NCBI RefSeq assembly: GCF_000478605.2
Contig: NZ_ASHX02000001.1
Coordinates: forward strand, 5,781,001 to 5,845,000
DNA: 64,000 bases
Direction of reading: 5' to 3'
Source: Streptomyces thermolilacinus SPC6
GTDB lineage: Bacteria > Actinomycetota > Actinomycetes > Streptomycetales > Streptomycetaceae
Under the pieces are notes generated by a model that had not been told where the DNA came from, made no database searches, and was given only the letters and a program-made list of their open reading frames with translations. Both the position numbers and the translations under genes were made by a program. Below, piece by piece: positions 24,853 to 33,018 of this stretch (position 1 is its first letter; each line of letters begins with the position of its first letter).

Positions 24853-27800
24853 GACTCCACCGGCTGCGCGTCACCGGCTTCGGCCCCTTCGGCACCACCC
24901 AGGAGATCGACTTCGACACGCTCTCCTCCGCCGGTCTCTTCCTCCTCCACGGCCCCACCGGCGCCGGGAAGACCTCCGTCCTCGACGCGGTCTGCTTCGC
25001 GCTGTACGGCTCCGTCCCCGGCGCGCGGCAGTCGCCCGGCACCTCGCTGCGCAGCGACCACGCGCCCGCCGGGACCGTCACCGAGGTCGTCCTCGACCTG
25101 ACCGTCGCCGGGCGCCGCCTGGAGATCACTCGCAGGCCCGCGCAGCCCCGCCCCAAGAAGCGCGGCAGCGGCTTCACCACCGAGAAGGCCCAGTCCTGGC
25201 TGCGCGAGTACGACCCCACCACGCGCGCGTGGAACGGCCTCAGCCGCTCCCACCAGGAGATAGGCGAGGAGATCGGCCAGCTCATCGGCATGAGCCGCGA
25301 CCAGTTCTGCCAGGTCGTGCTGCTGCCCCAGGGCGACTTCTCGCGCTTCCTGCGCGCCGACGCCGAGGCGCGCGGCAAACTCCTCGGGCGGCTGTTCGAC
25401 ACCCGCCGCTTCGCCGCCGTCGAGGAACGCCTCGCCGAACTGCGGCGCGCCGCCGAGCAGCGGGTCCGTGACGGCGACCAGCGGCTCCTCGCCCTCGCCC
25501 ACCGCATGGCGCAGGCCGCCGGTGACGCGGCGGGCGACTGGCCCGCGCCCGACGGCGAGCCCGGCGACCCCGGCCTCGCCGACGCCGTTCTCGCCTGGGC
25601 CGCCGTCGCCCGCTCCGGCGCCCGAGAGGCACTCGAGGCCGCCCGGCTGGCGCTCACCGCGGCCGAGGACCGGCAGGCCGCGGCCCGCCGCGCCCTGGAC
25701 AAGCAGCGCGACCTCGCCGCCCTGCGCGAACGGTACGAGGACGCCCGGCGCCGCGCCGCCGCCCTGGAGGAAGGCCGCGCCGAGCACGACGCGTGGCAGG
25801 CCCGCCTGGACGGCTCCCGCAAGGCCGAGCGGGTGGCCGGTCCGCTCGACCTGCGCGACGAGGCGGAGCGCGAGCACCGCGCGGCGAGCGCCGCCCACGA
25901 CCGCGCCCGGGCCGCCCTCCGGGCGCTGCCGGGCCTGCCCCCGGACGCCGCCGACGCGGGCGCGGACACCCTGGAGCGCCTCGGGCAGACCCGCCGCCGC
26001 GAACTCGGCGGCCTCGACGCCGCCCGCCGTGCCGAACAGCGCCTCGCCGAGATCGCCCGCGAGCGCGCCGGCCTCGACCGGCAGGCCCGCGCCGACGACG
26101 AGGCCCTCCACGAGGCCGCCGCGTGGCTGGACGGCTGGGACGACACCAGGCACGCCCTCCTCGCGCGGGTGGACGCCGCCCGCGAGGCCGCCACCCGCGC
26201 CGAGCACCTCTCCGGGCGACTCGCCCCTGCCCGCCGCCGCCTCGCCGCCGCCCGCCGCCGCGACGCGCTGGCCGACGACCTGACCGCCGCCGAGGGCCGG
26301 CTCGCGGCCGCCCGCGAGGCCGCCAACGCCGCCCACGAGACCTGGCTCGACCTGCGGGAGCGCCGACTGCGCGGCATCGCCGCCGAGCTCGCCGCGCACC
26401 TCACCGACGGCGACCCCTGCGCGGTGTGCGGCTCCGCCGAGCACCCGTCGCCCGCGCGCCCCACCGCCGACCACGTGGACCGCGCGACGGAGGAGGCGGC
26501 GTACGAGGCGCACACGCGCGCCGCCGAGGCCCGTACCGCCGCGGAACGGGACGTGGACCGCGTACGGGAAGCCCTCACCGCCGCAGCGGCGGAGGCCGCC
26601 GGGCACGACGACCCCGCCGGGCACGACACCCCTGGTCGAGACGGGGCGCCCGCCCCGGACGGTGCCGCCCAGGACGGTGCGCCCGGCAAGGACAGCGGGG
26701 CCGCGCGGGACCGGGTGCCGGCCGTCGCGGTCCTCGAGGAGGCCGTCGCCCGGCTGGAGCGCGAGCACGCCGAGGCGCGCGCCCTCGCCGCGGACAGCAC
26801 CGTGGCGCGCGAGGAGCTCGACCGGGCCGAGCGGGAGCACACGCGCCGTGTCGAGGAGCGTCAGCGGCTGGAGGTGCGCTCCGCCGCCAGGGCCTCCCGG
26901 CGCGAGACGCTGGACCGGGAGCAGTCCGACCGCGAGGCCGACCTGGCACGCGTCCTCGGGGGCAGCGGCGGCACCGTGGCGGGCCGGGCCGCGGTACTGG
27001 AGCGGGAGGCCGCCGCGCTGGACGCCGCCGCCGACGCCGTACGGGCCGTCGAGGCCGCCGCGCGGCGCCTCAAGGAGGCCGACGGGCGGCTCGCGGACGC
27101 CGCGTACCGGGCCGGGTTCGCCACTCCGGCCGCGGCGGCGGCCGCGCTCCTCGGCGAGCCCGTACGCCGTGACCTGCAACGCCGGATCGACGCCTGGCAG
27201 GCGGAGGCCGCCGTCGTCGCCGACCGGCTCGCGGACGCCGACGCGCGTGCCGCGGCCGAGGGCCCGGCCGCCGATGTCGCCACCGCCGTCGCCGCGCACG
27301 AGGCCGCCGAACGCGCCGTGCGCGCCGCGACCACGACGCTGGCCGCGCACCGCGAGCGGTGCGACGCGCTCGACCGGCTCTCCGCGCGCGTGGCCGACGA
27401 GGTCCGCTCGCTGGGCCCGCTGCGCGTCGAGTACGACCGGGTGGCCCGGCTCGCCGCGCTCACCGCCGGGACCTCCGCCGAGAACGAGCGGCGGATGAGG
27501 CTGGAGTCGTACGTCCTCGCCGCCCGGCTCGAACAGGTCGCCGCCGCGGCCACCGCCCGGCTCCAGCGCATGTCGTCCGGCCGGTACACGCTCGTCCACT
27601 CCGACGCCCGCAGCGGCGGCAGGCGCGCCGGGCTCGGGCTGCACGTGGTGGACGCGTGGACCGGCAGCGAACGCGACACGGCGACGCTCTCCGGCGGCGA
27701 GACGTTCTTCGCCTCCCTCGCCCTGGCGCTGGGCCTCGCGGACGTCGTCACCGACGAGGCGGGCGGCGTACGGCTCGACACGCTCTTCATCGACGAGGGG

Positions 27801-27995
27801 TTCGGCAGCCTGGACGACCAGACCCTGGACGAGGTGCTGGACGTCCTGGACTCGCTGCGCGAACGGGACCGCAGCGTCGGCATCGTCAGCCACGTACCGG
27901 ACCTGCGCCGCCGCGTTCCGGCCCAACTGGAGGTTGTCAAGGGGCGGGACGGCTCGCACGTCCGGCTCAGGGCGGGCGGCGGCCTCGGCGGCTGA
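24849..27995 (+). CDS. sbcC: Exonuclease SbcCD subunit C
   Basis: This 1048-residue Rad50-type ATPase has Walker A (GPTGAGKTSVLDAV) at the N-terminus, and signature (TLSGGETFFASLALALG) and Walker B (LDTLFIDEGFGSLD) at the C-terminus. Between them lie two very long Ala/Arg/Glu-rich coiled coils with the zinc hook CAVC at residues 524-527. An insert rich in Gly, Asp and Pro at about residues 580-610 interrupts the second coil soon after the hook. It holds broken DNA ends with SbcD. The GTG start overlaps the sbcD stop. Confidence 0.95.
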   Translation: MRLHRLRVTGFGPFGTTQEIDFDTLSSAGLFLLHGPTGAGKTSVLDAVCFALYGSVPGARQSPGTSLRSDHAPAGTVTEVVLDLTVAGRRLEITRRPAQPRPKKRGSGFTTEKAQSWLREYDPTTRAWNGLSRSHQEIGEEIGQLIGMSRDQFCQVVLLPQGDFSRFLRADAEARGKLLGRLFDTRRFAAVEERLAELRRAAEQRVRDGDQRLLALAHRMAQAAGDAAGDWPAPDGEPGDPGLADAVLAWAAVARSGAREALEAARLALTAAEDRQAAARRALDKQRDLAALRERYEDARRRAAALEEGRAEHDAWQARLDGSRKAERVAGPLDLRDEAEREHRAASAAHDRARAALRALPGLPPDAADAGADTLERLGQTRRRELGGLDAARRAEQRLAEIARERAGLDRQARADDEALHEAAAWLDGWDDTRHALLARVDAAREAATRAEHLSGRLAPARRRLAAARRRDALADDLTAAEGRLAAAREAANAAHETWLDLRERRLRGIAAELAAHLTDGDPCAVCGSAEHPSPARPTADHVDRATEEAAYEAHTRAAEARTAAERDVDRVREALTAAAAEAAGHDDPAGHDTPGRDGAPAPDGAAQDGAPGKDSGAARDRVPAVAVLEEAVARLEREHAEARALAADSTVAREELDRAEREHTRRVEERQRLEVRSAARASRRETLDREQSDREADLARVLGGSGGTVAGRAAVLEREAAALDAAADAVRAVEAAARRLKEADGRLADAAYRAGFATPAAAAAALLGEPVRRDLQRRIDAWQAEAAVVADRLADADARAAAEGPAADVATAVAAHEAAERAVRAATTTLAAHRERCDALDRLSARVADEVRSLGPLRVEYDRVARLAALTAGTSAENERRMRLESYVLAARLEQVAAAATARLQRMSSGRYTLVHSDARSGGRRAGLGLHVVDAWTGSERDTATLSGGETFFASLALALGLADVVTDEAGGVRLDTLFIDEGFGSLDDQTLDEVLDVLDSLRERDRSVGIVSHVPDLRRRVPAQLEVVKGRDGSHVRLRAGGGLGG

Positions 27996-28002
27996 CCCGG
28001 CC

Positions 28003-28033
28003 GCCCGGCGCCGGGCACGGGCCCGGCGCCGGG
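28003..28033 (+). terminator. Terminator hairpin after sbcC
   Basis: GCCCGGCGCCGGGC (28003-28016) is repeated as GCCCGGCGCCGGG at 28021. Each copy is itself palindromic and the two can pair with each other. The element lies between sbcC and the convergent Lrp gene and could end both transcripts. Confidence 0.6.
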
Positions 28034-28055
28034 GTCGGCGGCCGACCGGGCGGGG

Positions 28056-28502
28056 TCAGCGGCTGACCGGGCGGCGGGAGAGCGGTGACGAGTACACGAC
28101 GCTGGTCGTCACCGACCCCAGCGCGCCGATCTTCCCCGACACCTCCTCGAGATGCCGCATCGACCGCGCGGCTACCTTCAGGACGAAGCAGTCGTCGCCG
28201 GTGACGTGGTGCGCCTCCAGGATCTCGGGCGTCGCCTCCAGCAGGTCGTGGAACGGCTTGTAGTTGCCGTTCGGGTAGCGCAGCCGTACGAAGGCGAGGA
28301 CCGCCAGGCCGAGCGCCTCGTGGTCCACCACGGCCGCGTACCCGGTGATCACCCCGGCCTCTTCGAGCCTGCGCACCCGCTCGGTCACGGCGCTCGCCGA
28401 CATCGACACGGCGCGGGCCAGATCGGTGAAGCTCGCCCGGCCGTCGGCCTGGAGGAGCTGGAGGATGCGCCAGTCGGTGGCGTCCGGTGAGAATCCCGTC
28501 AT
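28056..28502 (-). CDS. Lrp/AsnC family transcriptional regulator
   Basis: This 148-residue protein has an N-terminal winged helix (DWRILQLLQADGRASFTDLA, then VSMSASAVTERVRRLEEAGV) and a C-terminal RAM ligand-binding domain (HHVTGDDCFVLKVAARSM). Family members bind amino acids and control metabolism or transport. The ATG at 28502 gives MTGFSPDATD; the frame continues upstream to 28538 but adds atypical Cys-rich residues. It is divergent from a rhodanese-domain gene, its probable target. Confidence 0.9.
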   Translation of the reverse strand: MTGFSPDATDWRILQLLQADGRASFTDLARAVSMSASAVTERVRRLEEAGVITGYAAVVDHEALGLAVLAFVRLRYPNGNYKPFHDLLEATPEILEAHHVTGDDCFVLKVAARSMRHLEEVSGKIGALGSVTTSVVYSSPLSRRPVSR

Positions 28503-28596
28503 GGAGCAGCAATAGCAGGGGAATCCCCGGCGGAACAAGGAGATGGCCGGGGATCGTCACTTCACCGTGAGGTTCACCGACCGTAGTTTTTCCGGC

Positions 28597-29247
28597 ATGA
28601 ACCCCACCACGGAGACCACCCGCGCCGCCGGACCTGCACCCGCCACGACCACAGTCGCCCCCGCCCCGGCCACCGTTGCGCCTGCCACCGCGTCCACCGC
28701 CCCCGGGCCTGCCACCGCGTCCCCCGCCGGACCCGCCACCGCGTCGGCCGCAGTTCCCGCCGCCTCCGGCGACGCGCCCTCGTCCGCCGACCCCGTGCTG
28801 CGGGTGCCGCCCGCCGCGCCCTCGGCCGCCGCCGCGTACTTCGCGGCGAGCCTGGCGTTCCACGCCGACGTGTCCGACGTGGCCGCCGCCCTCGGCGCCG
28901 ACGGCGGCCCCGGCTTCGCGCTCCTCGACTCCCGGTCCACCGAGGCGTGGGACCAGGGGCACATCCCCGGCGCCGTCCACCTGCCGACCGCGCGGATCGC
29001 CGCGGACGCCGGGCGGCTGCTCGACAAGGCCGTCCCGGTGGTCACGTACTGCTGGGGCCCCGGCTGTGACGGCGCCACCCGCGCCGCCCTCGCCCTCGCC
29101 GGACTCGGCTACCACGTCAAGGAGATGCGCGGCGGCTTCGAGTACTGGGTCCGCGAGGGGTTCCCGTACGAGACGTCGGAGGGCCGGCGCCGCACGGACG
29201 CCGACCCTCTCACCGCGCCCGTCGCCGCCGACGACTGCGGCTGCTGA
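28597..29247 (+). CDS. Rhodanese-like domain protein
   Basis: This 216-residue protein has a low-complexity Ala/Pro/Thr-rich leader (to about residue 75), then a rhodanese domain: FALLDSRSTEAWDQGHIPGAVHL, with the catalytic loop YCWGPGCDGATRAA and nucleophile Cys152. A second Cys in the loop and a CGC end could allow thiol chemistry. Rhodaneses transfer sulfane sulfur; the partner is unknown. The divergent Lrp regulator suggests amino-acid- or sulfur-linked control. A hairpin at 29252-29275 ends the transcript. Confidence 0.85.
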   Translation: MNPTTETTRAAGPAPATTTVAPAPATVAPATASTAPGPATASPAGPATASAAVPAASGDAPSSADPVLRVPPAAPSAAAAYFAASLAFHADVSDVAAALGADGGPGFALLDSRSTEAWDQGHIPGAVHLPTARIAADAGRLLDKAVPVVTYCWGPGCDGATRAALALAGLGYHVKEMRGGFEYWVREGFPYETSEGRRRTDADPLTAPVAADDCGC

Positions 29248-29251
29248 CCGG

Positions 29252-29275
29252 GGCGGCGCGCATCCGCGCGCCGCC
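29252..29275. terminator. Perfect hairpin between convergent genes
   Basis: GGCGGCGCGC, a four-base loop ATCC, and GCGCGCCGCC form a perfect 10-bp stem. It lies exactly between the stops of the rhodanese gene (29247) and the DUF885 gene (29276), so it can serve both directions. Confidence 0.75.
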
Positions 29276-30967
29276 TCACAGGCGTGACAGTTCGTCCACC
29301 AGGTCGTCCAGGCCGAGCGGGCCCTGCGAGAGCGCGGCCATGTGCCACTTCTTCGCGTCGAACGCGGCCCCGTGCGCCTTGCGGGCGTTCTCCCGGCCCA
29401 GCAGCCACGCCCGCTCGCCCAGCTTGTACCCGATGGCCTGCGCGGGCATCGACAGGTACCGGACCATCTCGCTCTCCACGTACGCGGGCGGGCGGCTGCT
29501 GTGCTGCTGGAAGAACTCCTGCGCCAGCTCCGGCGTCCACCGCTCGCCCGGCCGGAACGGCGAGTGCGCCGGGATCTCCAGGCCCAGGTGCATGCCGATG
29601 TCCACGATCACCCGGCACGACCGCATCATCTGCGCCTCCAGGTAGCCGATCCGCCGTTCCGGGTCGGGCAGGAAGCCCAGCTCGTCCATGAGCCGCTCCG
29701 CGTACAGCGCCCAGCCCTCCGCGTTGGCGTTCACCATGCCGACGGTCGTCTGGAAGCGGGACAGCCGGTCCGCGACGTGCGTCCACTGCGCCAGCTGGAG
29801 GTGATGTCCCGGCACGCCCTCGTGGTACCAGGTCGAGACCAGGTCGTACACGGGGAAGCGGGTCTCGCCGTTGACGGGCAGCCAGGTGCGGCCGGGCCGG
29901 GAGAAGTCCTCGGACGGGCCGGTGTAGTACGGGGCGGCGGCGCTGCCGGGCGGCGCGATCCGCGACTCGACGCGCCGCACCCGCTCGGCCAGGTCGAAGT
30001 GCGTCCCGTCGAGCGCGTCGATCGCCTCGTCCATCAGGCTCTGCAGCCAGGCGCGGGTCTCCTCGACGCCCTCGATGTGCGTGCCGTGCTCGTCGAGGTG
30101 GGCCAGCGCCTCCCAGGGGCCGGCGCCCGGGAGGATCCGGTCGGCCTCCTTCCGCATCTCACCGATGATGCGGTGGTACTCGTCCCAGCCGTACGCGTAC
30201 GCCTCGTCCAGGTCGAAGTCCGTGCCGTTGTGGTAGCGCGACCAGCGGGCGTACCGCTCGCGGCCCACCGTGTCGGGGGCTCCCACGACGGCCGGCGCGT
30301 AGGTGCCGCGCATCCAGTCGCGCAGCTCGGCGACGGCCGCGGTCGCCCCGCGCGCCGCCGTGTCCAGCTCCCCGCGCAGCGCGGAGGGCCCCGCCGACGC
30401 GAAGTCCTCGAACCAGCCGCGCCCGCCCTCGCCGCCCCCGGCCCACCTGCCGAGCTGGTCGATGAAGGTCGCCGTCGCGCGCGGACCGCCCGGCAGCCCC
30501 CGCTTCAGGCCCAGGGCGAGGGACTCGCGGTACCCGTCGAGCGCGGCGGGCACGGCCCGCAGCCGCTCGGCGACGACCGCCCAGTCCTCGTCGGTCTCCG
30601 TCGGCGTCACGGTGAACGCCATCCGGACGCTGTGCGCGGGGGAGCGGAGGTTGCTGACGGTGCGCAGGCCCTCGTGGGCGTCGTGAACGGCCAGTTCGGC
30701 GGTGAGCCGCTCCCGCAGGAGCCGCGCGCAGCGGCGCTCGGCCTCGCTGTCGGCGCCCGGCAGCAGTTCGGCCTTGTCGAGCCGGGCGAGCGTGTCGCGG
30801 GCCAGGGTGGCGAGTTCCTCCTGGCCGGCGGGGGAGAAGTCGGGCAGAAGCGCGTAGCTCTCCCGCACGCCCAGGTACGTGCCGGTGACCGGGTCGAGTT
30901 CGACGAGGGCTTCCACGAAGGCGTCCGCGACCTGGCGGGGGAGAGCGCTGCTGGGGGTATCTGGCAT
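29276..30967 (-). CDS. DUF885 domain protein, putative metallo-hydrolase
   Basis: This ~563-residue protein is the full length of the DUF885 family. It contains YHEGVPGHHLQ near residue 380, which resembles a metal-binding His-Glu-...-His motif of zinc peptidases, and then ANAEGWALYAERLMDELGF, where the Glu would complete the site. Family members are thought to be carboxypeptidase-like, but most are untested. No signal peptide is seen, so it is probably cytoplasmic. The start is ATG 30967 or 30976; the difference is three residues. Confidence 0.85.
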   Translation of the reverse strand: MPDTPSSALPRQVADAFVEALVELDPVTGTYLGVRESYALLPDFSPAGQEELATLARDTLARLDKAELLPGADSEAERRCARLLRERLTAELAVHDAHEGLRTVSNLRSPAHSVRMAFTVTPTETDEDWAVVAERLRAVPAALDGYRESLALGLKRGLPGGPRATATFIDQLGRWAGGGEGGRGWFEDFASAGPSALRGELDTAARGATAAVAELRDWMRGTYAPAVVGAPDTVGRERYARWSRYHNGTDFDLDEAYAYGWDEYHRIIGEMRKEADRILPGAGPWEALAHLDEHGTHIEGVEETRAWLQSLMDEAIDALDGTHFDLAERVRRVESRIAPPGSAAAPYYTGPSEDFSRPGRTWLPVNGETRFPVYDLVSTWYHEGVPGHHLQLAQWTHVADRLSRFQTTVGMVNANAEGWALYAERLMDELGFLPDPERRIGYLEAQMMRSCRVIVDIGMHLGLEIPAHSPFRPGERWTPELAQEFFQQHSSRPPAYVESEMVRYLSMPAQAIGYKLGERAWLLGRENARKAHGAAFDAKKWHMAALSQGPLGLDDLVDELSRL

Positions 30968-31339
30968 GCCGACCATCCTGATACGCGTCCGCGCCCACGT
31001 CACCTCATTCGATCACAGTCGGCTGACAAACGAGCGCGCTGCCATCCCCACCGGGGACCCGTGAGGTGCGGTGGTGGCGGGAGGGACCGGTGCGTCGCCG
31101 GTCCGGGGCCGGGGAGGGCGGCCGCCGCCCTGTGCGCCGATGGGTTGTCACGACCTGTGGCGGAGCGTTCCGTCGGCCGTCCGCGCTGGACGGACGCGCG
31201 CGGGGGACGCCCCCGGGGGCGGTGCGGGAGGCGTCTCGCGCGGGCGGGCGGCGGGGCCGCGGCGCGCTCCGGTGCGCCGCGGCCCGGTCGCCGCCGACTT
31301 TGGCCGGAATCCGACGCCCGGGGGCCGTCGCCGGGGCGG
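30968..31339. other. Intergenic region without recognisable feature
   Basis: This stretch between the DUF885 gene start and the end of the GNAT fusion gene is strongly GC-rich. I find no ORF with a ribosome site and plausible protein, no RNA gene and no clear repeat. It presumably carries the DUF885 promoter and the GNAT terminator, but I cannot place either. Confidence 0.4.
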
Positions 31340-32866
31340 TTACGGGTGGTGAGGGGTGCCCTGACCGGCGCGGCCCGTCCCGGGGGCGGGGTGGGGGAGC
31401 GGGGCGGGGTGACCGCTGCTTTCGGCCGCCTCCCGCCGCTCCGCGCGCAGGGTTTCGAGCCGGGCGGTGATGACGAGGGTGCCTTCCTCGATCTGGTAGT
31501 CGAGTGGCAGCCGCAGGGCGCGCATGGCGGCGACCATGCCCGTGTTGGACGCCTGCGTCACGGCGTAGACGCTGTCGCAACCCGCGTCGAGGGCGAGGCC
31601 GACGAGCCGGCGCAGCAGCTCGGAGCCGATGCCCCGGCGCTGCCAGGCGTCCTCGACGAGGAGGGCGACCTCGGTCTCGTCGCCGTCCCACAGCAGATGC
31701 CCGAGGCCGACCAGCCGCCCCGACGCCGTCTCGACGGCCAGGGTCCGGCCGAAGCGGGGGCTCAGCAGGTGGTTGAGGTAGCGGTCGGCGTCGGCGACCG
31801 GGCCGTGGTAGCGCAGTCCGAGGGTGCGGTCGGAGCAGCGGTCGTGCATGGCGCGCGCCGCCGCGATGTCGTCCTGGCCGGCGCGGCGGACGGTGATCTC
31901 GTTGCCCTCGGGCAGCGTGAGCACGTCCTGGCTGCGCGGCACCCTGGGCCCGAGGCGCGCGTCCAGTTCCACCAGGGCGCGGGCCCGCGCGAACTCGCTG
32001 GGCGTGAACGGCAGATACGGGCGCTCGACGGTGAGCACGCCGCCGTACGGGTCGTGCAGCAGCATCACCGTGTCGCCCTCTTCGAGCGCGCCCTCCACGG
32101 GGGCGGTGCGGTCGCTGCGGCGGCCGGTCGGGGAGACGGCGGGGACCGAGCGGATGGTGCAGCGGCCCAGCAGCTGCCGCAGCGCGAGCGGCAGTTCGGC
32201 GGCGTCGAGGGCGGTGCGGGTGGCCATGCCGAGGACCCGCGTGGGCGTGTCCACCAGGTCGTGCGCGTCGGCCCGCTCGATCCAGGTGTGCGTGCCGCCC
32301 GCGGCGGCGGTCTGCCGGGTCAGTGCGGCCGCTTGGACCGTGGCGGGGGCGCGCAGCAGGAACTCGTCCACCGTCCCGTCGGAGAGCGGGTGCGTCTGGA
32401 GGGTCAGGATGTCCACTCGCAGCCGCGCCAGCGCCCCGCAGAGGGCGGCGAGGCTGCCCGGTTCGTCGCGGACGGTGGTCCGCATCCGCCACAGCACGGT
32501 CTCGGTGCCGGGGCCCCCGGGGGCGGCCGGGTCCCCGTGGGCGGCCGGGTCCCCGTGGACGGAGTGCTGCCCGGGCGCGGCCGGGTGTCCGTCGCCGGGG
32601 GCTGTCTCCGGGGGTGTGGGCGAGGGCGGGGCATGGCTGTGGCGGCGTGCCCACCACGTGTGGAAGGCGGCGGTGGCCACCAGGACCACCGCCGAGACGA
32701 CGAGCAGGTACGGCCCGTCCGGGCCGTGCGCGATGGCGTTCGCGATCGCGTCCGCGACGGCCACGGCGGTGAACAGCGCCGCGAGCTCGACGAGATCCCG
32801 CCGCCAGTGGTGCTGACGGCGGGTACGCTTCGCGGAAGTGACGGCCACTTCGGTCATCTGGGTCAT
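31340..32866 (-). CDS. Membrane-anchored ACT-GNAT fusion protein
   Basis: This ~508-residue protein starts with two hydrophobic helices (VELAALFTAVAVADAIANAI and YLLVVSAVVLVATAAFH). A Pro/Gly/His-rich linker follows, then an ACT-like domain at ~125-200 (TTVRDEPGSLAALCGALARLRVDI) that would bind an amino acid. The C-terminal GNAT acetyltransferase domain lies at ~355-480, with the acetyl-CoA loop WQRRGIGSELLRRL. The combination suggests an acetyltransferase gated by a ligand at the membrane. ATG 32866 gives MTQMTEVAV; ATG 32857 is an alternative. Confidence 0.85.
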   Translation of the reverse strand: MTQMTEVAVTSAKRTRRQHHWRRDLVELAALFTAVAVADAIANAIAHGPDGPYLLVVSAVVLVATAAFHTWWARRHSHAPPSPTPPETAPGDGHPAAPGQHSVHGDPAAHGDPAAPGGPGTETVLWRMRTTVRDEPGSLAALCGALARLRVDILTLQTHPLSDGTVDEFLLRAPATVQAAALTRQTAAAGGTHTWIERADAHDLVDTPTRVLGMATRTALDAAELPLALRQLLGRCTIRSVPAVSPTGRRSDRTAPVEGALEEGDTVMLLHDPYGGVLTVERPYLPFTPSEFARARALVELDARLGPRVPRSQDVLTLPEGNEITVRRAGQDDIAAARAMHDRCSDRTLGLRYHGPVADADRYLNHLLSPRFGRTLAVETASGRLVGLGHLLWDGDETEVALLVEDAWQRRGIGSELLRRLVGLALDAGCDSVYAVTQASNTGMVAAMRALRLPLDYQIEEGTLVITARLETLRAERREAAESSGHPAPLPHPAPGTGRAGQGTPHHP

Positions 32867-33018
32867 GGCACCACTCTGACGCAGCGGTGTTGCGCGATCA
32901 CGAACGATGTGTGACTGACTGGTTAAGCATGCATCTGCACCCTTAAAGGTTGATTCTTGCAGTTCGTGCCGCCTGGCGCGGGCCGACCATGGCACGTCGG
33001 CCGGTACGCCCAGGTGGC

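Noticed and set aside
24684..27959. 1091-codon minus-strand frame opposite sbcC
   Set aside because: It is antisense to a complete SbcC with all motifs. The translated product is low-complexity and unlike any protein family.
29342..32914. 1190-codon plus-strand frame opposite the DUF885 and GNAT genes
   Set aside because: It runs across two real minus-strand genes and an intergenic gap without any recognisable domain.
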